Positions 63,643-64,000 of a stretch of 64,000 nucleotides of DNA are shown here, piece by piece. The notes beneath the pieces were generated by a model. It was not told the DNA's origin. It ran no database searches and was given only the letters and a program-made list of their open reading frames with translations. This stretch comes from Dendrolimus kikuchii (Eukaryota; Arthropoda; Insecta; Lepidoptera; Lasiocampidae): contig CM034394.1 of assembly GCA_019925095.2 (NCBI GenBank), positions 25,842,272 to 25,906,271 on the forward strand, in the 5' to 3' direction. Positions within the stretch are counted from its first letter, which is position 1. Each line of letters starts with the position of its first letter. Both the position numbers and the translations under genes were made by a program.

Positions 63643-63811
63643 ATAAAACTATGTTTTAACGGTTAAGCGCAGTCATTTATTTGATTTGTGTTATTCCAGT
63701 GTTTTGGCAACTTATCAGTGGCTGTGATCATGGAAGGCAAAGCTGTCTGTCTGACATCTGTCTGAATCAAATAAATTACTGCGCTTAAAACTTTTAAAAC
63801 ATGGTTTTATT
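63643..63811. mobile_element. Short foldback element of repeat family E
   Basis: The left arm AATAAAACTATGTTTTAACG... reaching CATTTATTTGA is mirrored by TCAAATAAATTACTGCGCTT ... AAAACATGGTTTTATT. Arms of ~43 bases with few mismatches, ~80 bases between. Confidence 0.65.
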
Positions 63812-64000
63812 ATATCAAGAAGATGTGGATTTAGTAGAATAACAATTTTTATCACAATCGCAATGGTTGCGAAGATATTGAAATAGCAGAATTGGACCCA
63901 CAGATAGGAGGAATGAGATGGGGGAATGGATCTGTGTGTAGTTTGATATCAAATTATAAGAGTAACATGCTATAGAAACTTGGCAATAGGAGACTAATAT

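Overview
This is eukaryotic DNA, almost certainly from a moth or butterfly. The genes have GT-AG introns. The intergenic and intronic DNA is AT-rich and packed with repeats typical of Lepidoptera: several SINE families, an RTE-type LINE whose copies end in (ATGT)n, jockey-type LINE 3' ends, Helitron-like ends finishing in an AGCTAGTA-type motif, mariner and many small inverted-repeat elements. I cannot name the species.

Three host genes can be reconstructed by joining exons across introns. (1) Positions 5655-39976, plus strand: eleven exons of an arylsulfatase B-type sulfatase, including the CTPSR active site. The first exon (signal peptide and first metal ligands) is not visible and probably lies to the left. 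About 1.5 kb of coding sequence is spread over 34 kb because the introns are full of transposons: a LINE with an intact reading frame (22887-25787), an almost complete but internally deleted RTE element (31072-34160) and over ten SINEs. (2) Positions 42492-58283, minus strand: ten exons of a meiotic HORMA-domain protein (HORMAD/Hop1 family). After the HORMA domain it carries a PHD-type zinc finger and a winged-helix-like segment, then a basic tail. It is tail-to-tail with the sulfatase gene. (3) Positions 58866-60252, plus strand: a two-exon gene for a 143-residue basic protein of unknown function with three related short motifs. It is head-to-head with the HORMAD gene across 582 bp.

Layout: 1-5654, repeats, including a complete 607-bp hAT-type element with 8-bp target duplications that encodes only a hAT C-terminal-like domain; 5655-39976, sulfatase; 40033-42491, convergent intergenic region; 42492-58283, HORMAD gene with SINEs, a solo LTR, a GA microsatellite and palindromes in its introns; 58284-58865, shared promoter region; 58866-60252, small gene; 61574-62985, a decayed mariner with a recent 139-bp internal tandem duplication; then repeats to the end.

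The repeats tell their own story. The most frequent SINE-like family (A) ends in the same tail as jockey-type LINE 3' ends in the window, which suggests it borrows LINE machinery. Elements are nested: LINE in LINE, and a TTAA-flanked element inside another repeat. One LINE tail abuts a splice acceptor of the sulfatase gene. I saw no CRISPR array, operon, true tRNA or rRNA gene.
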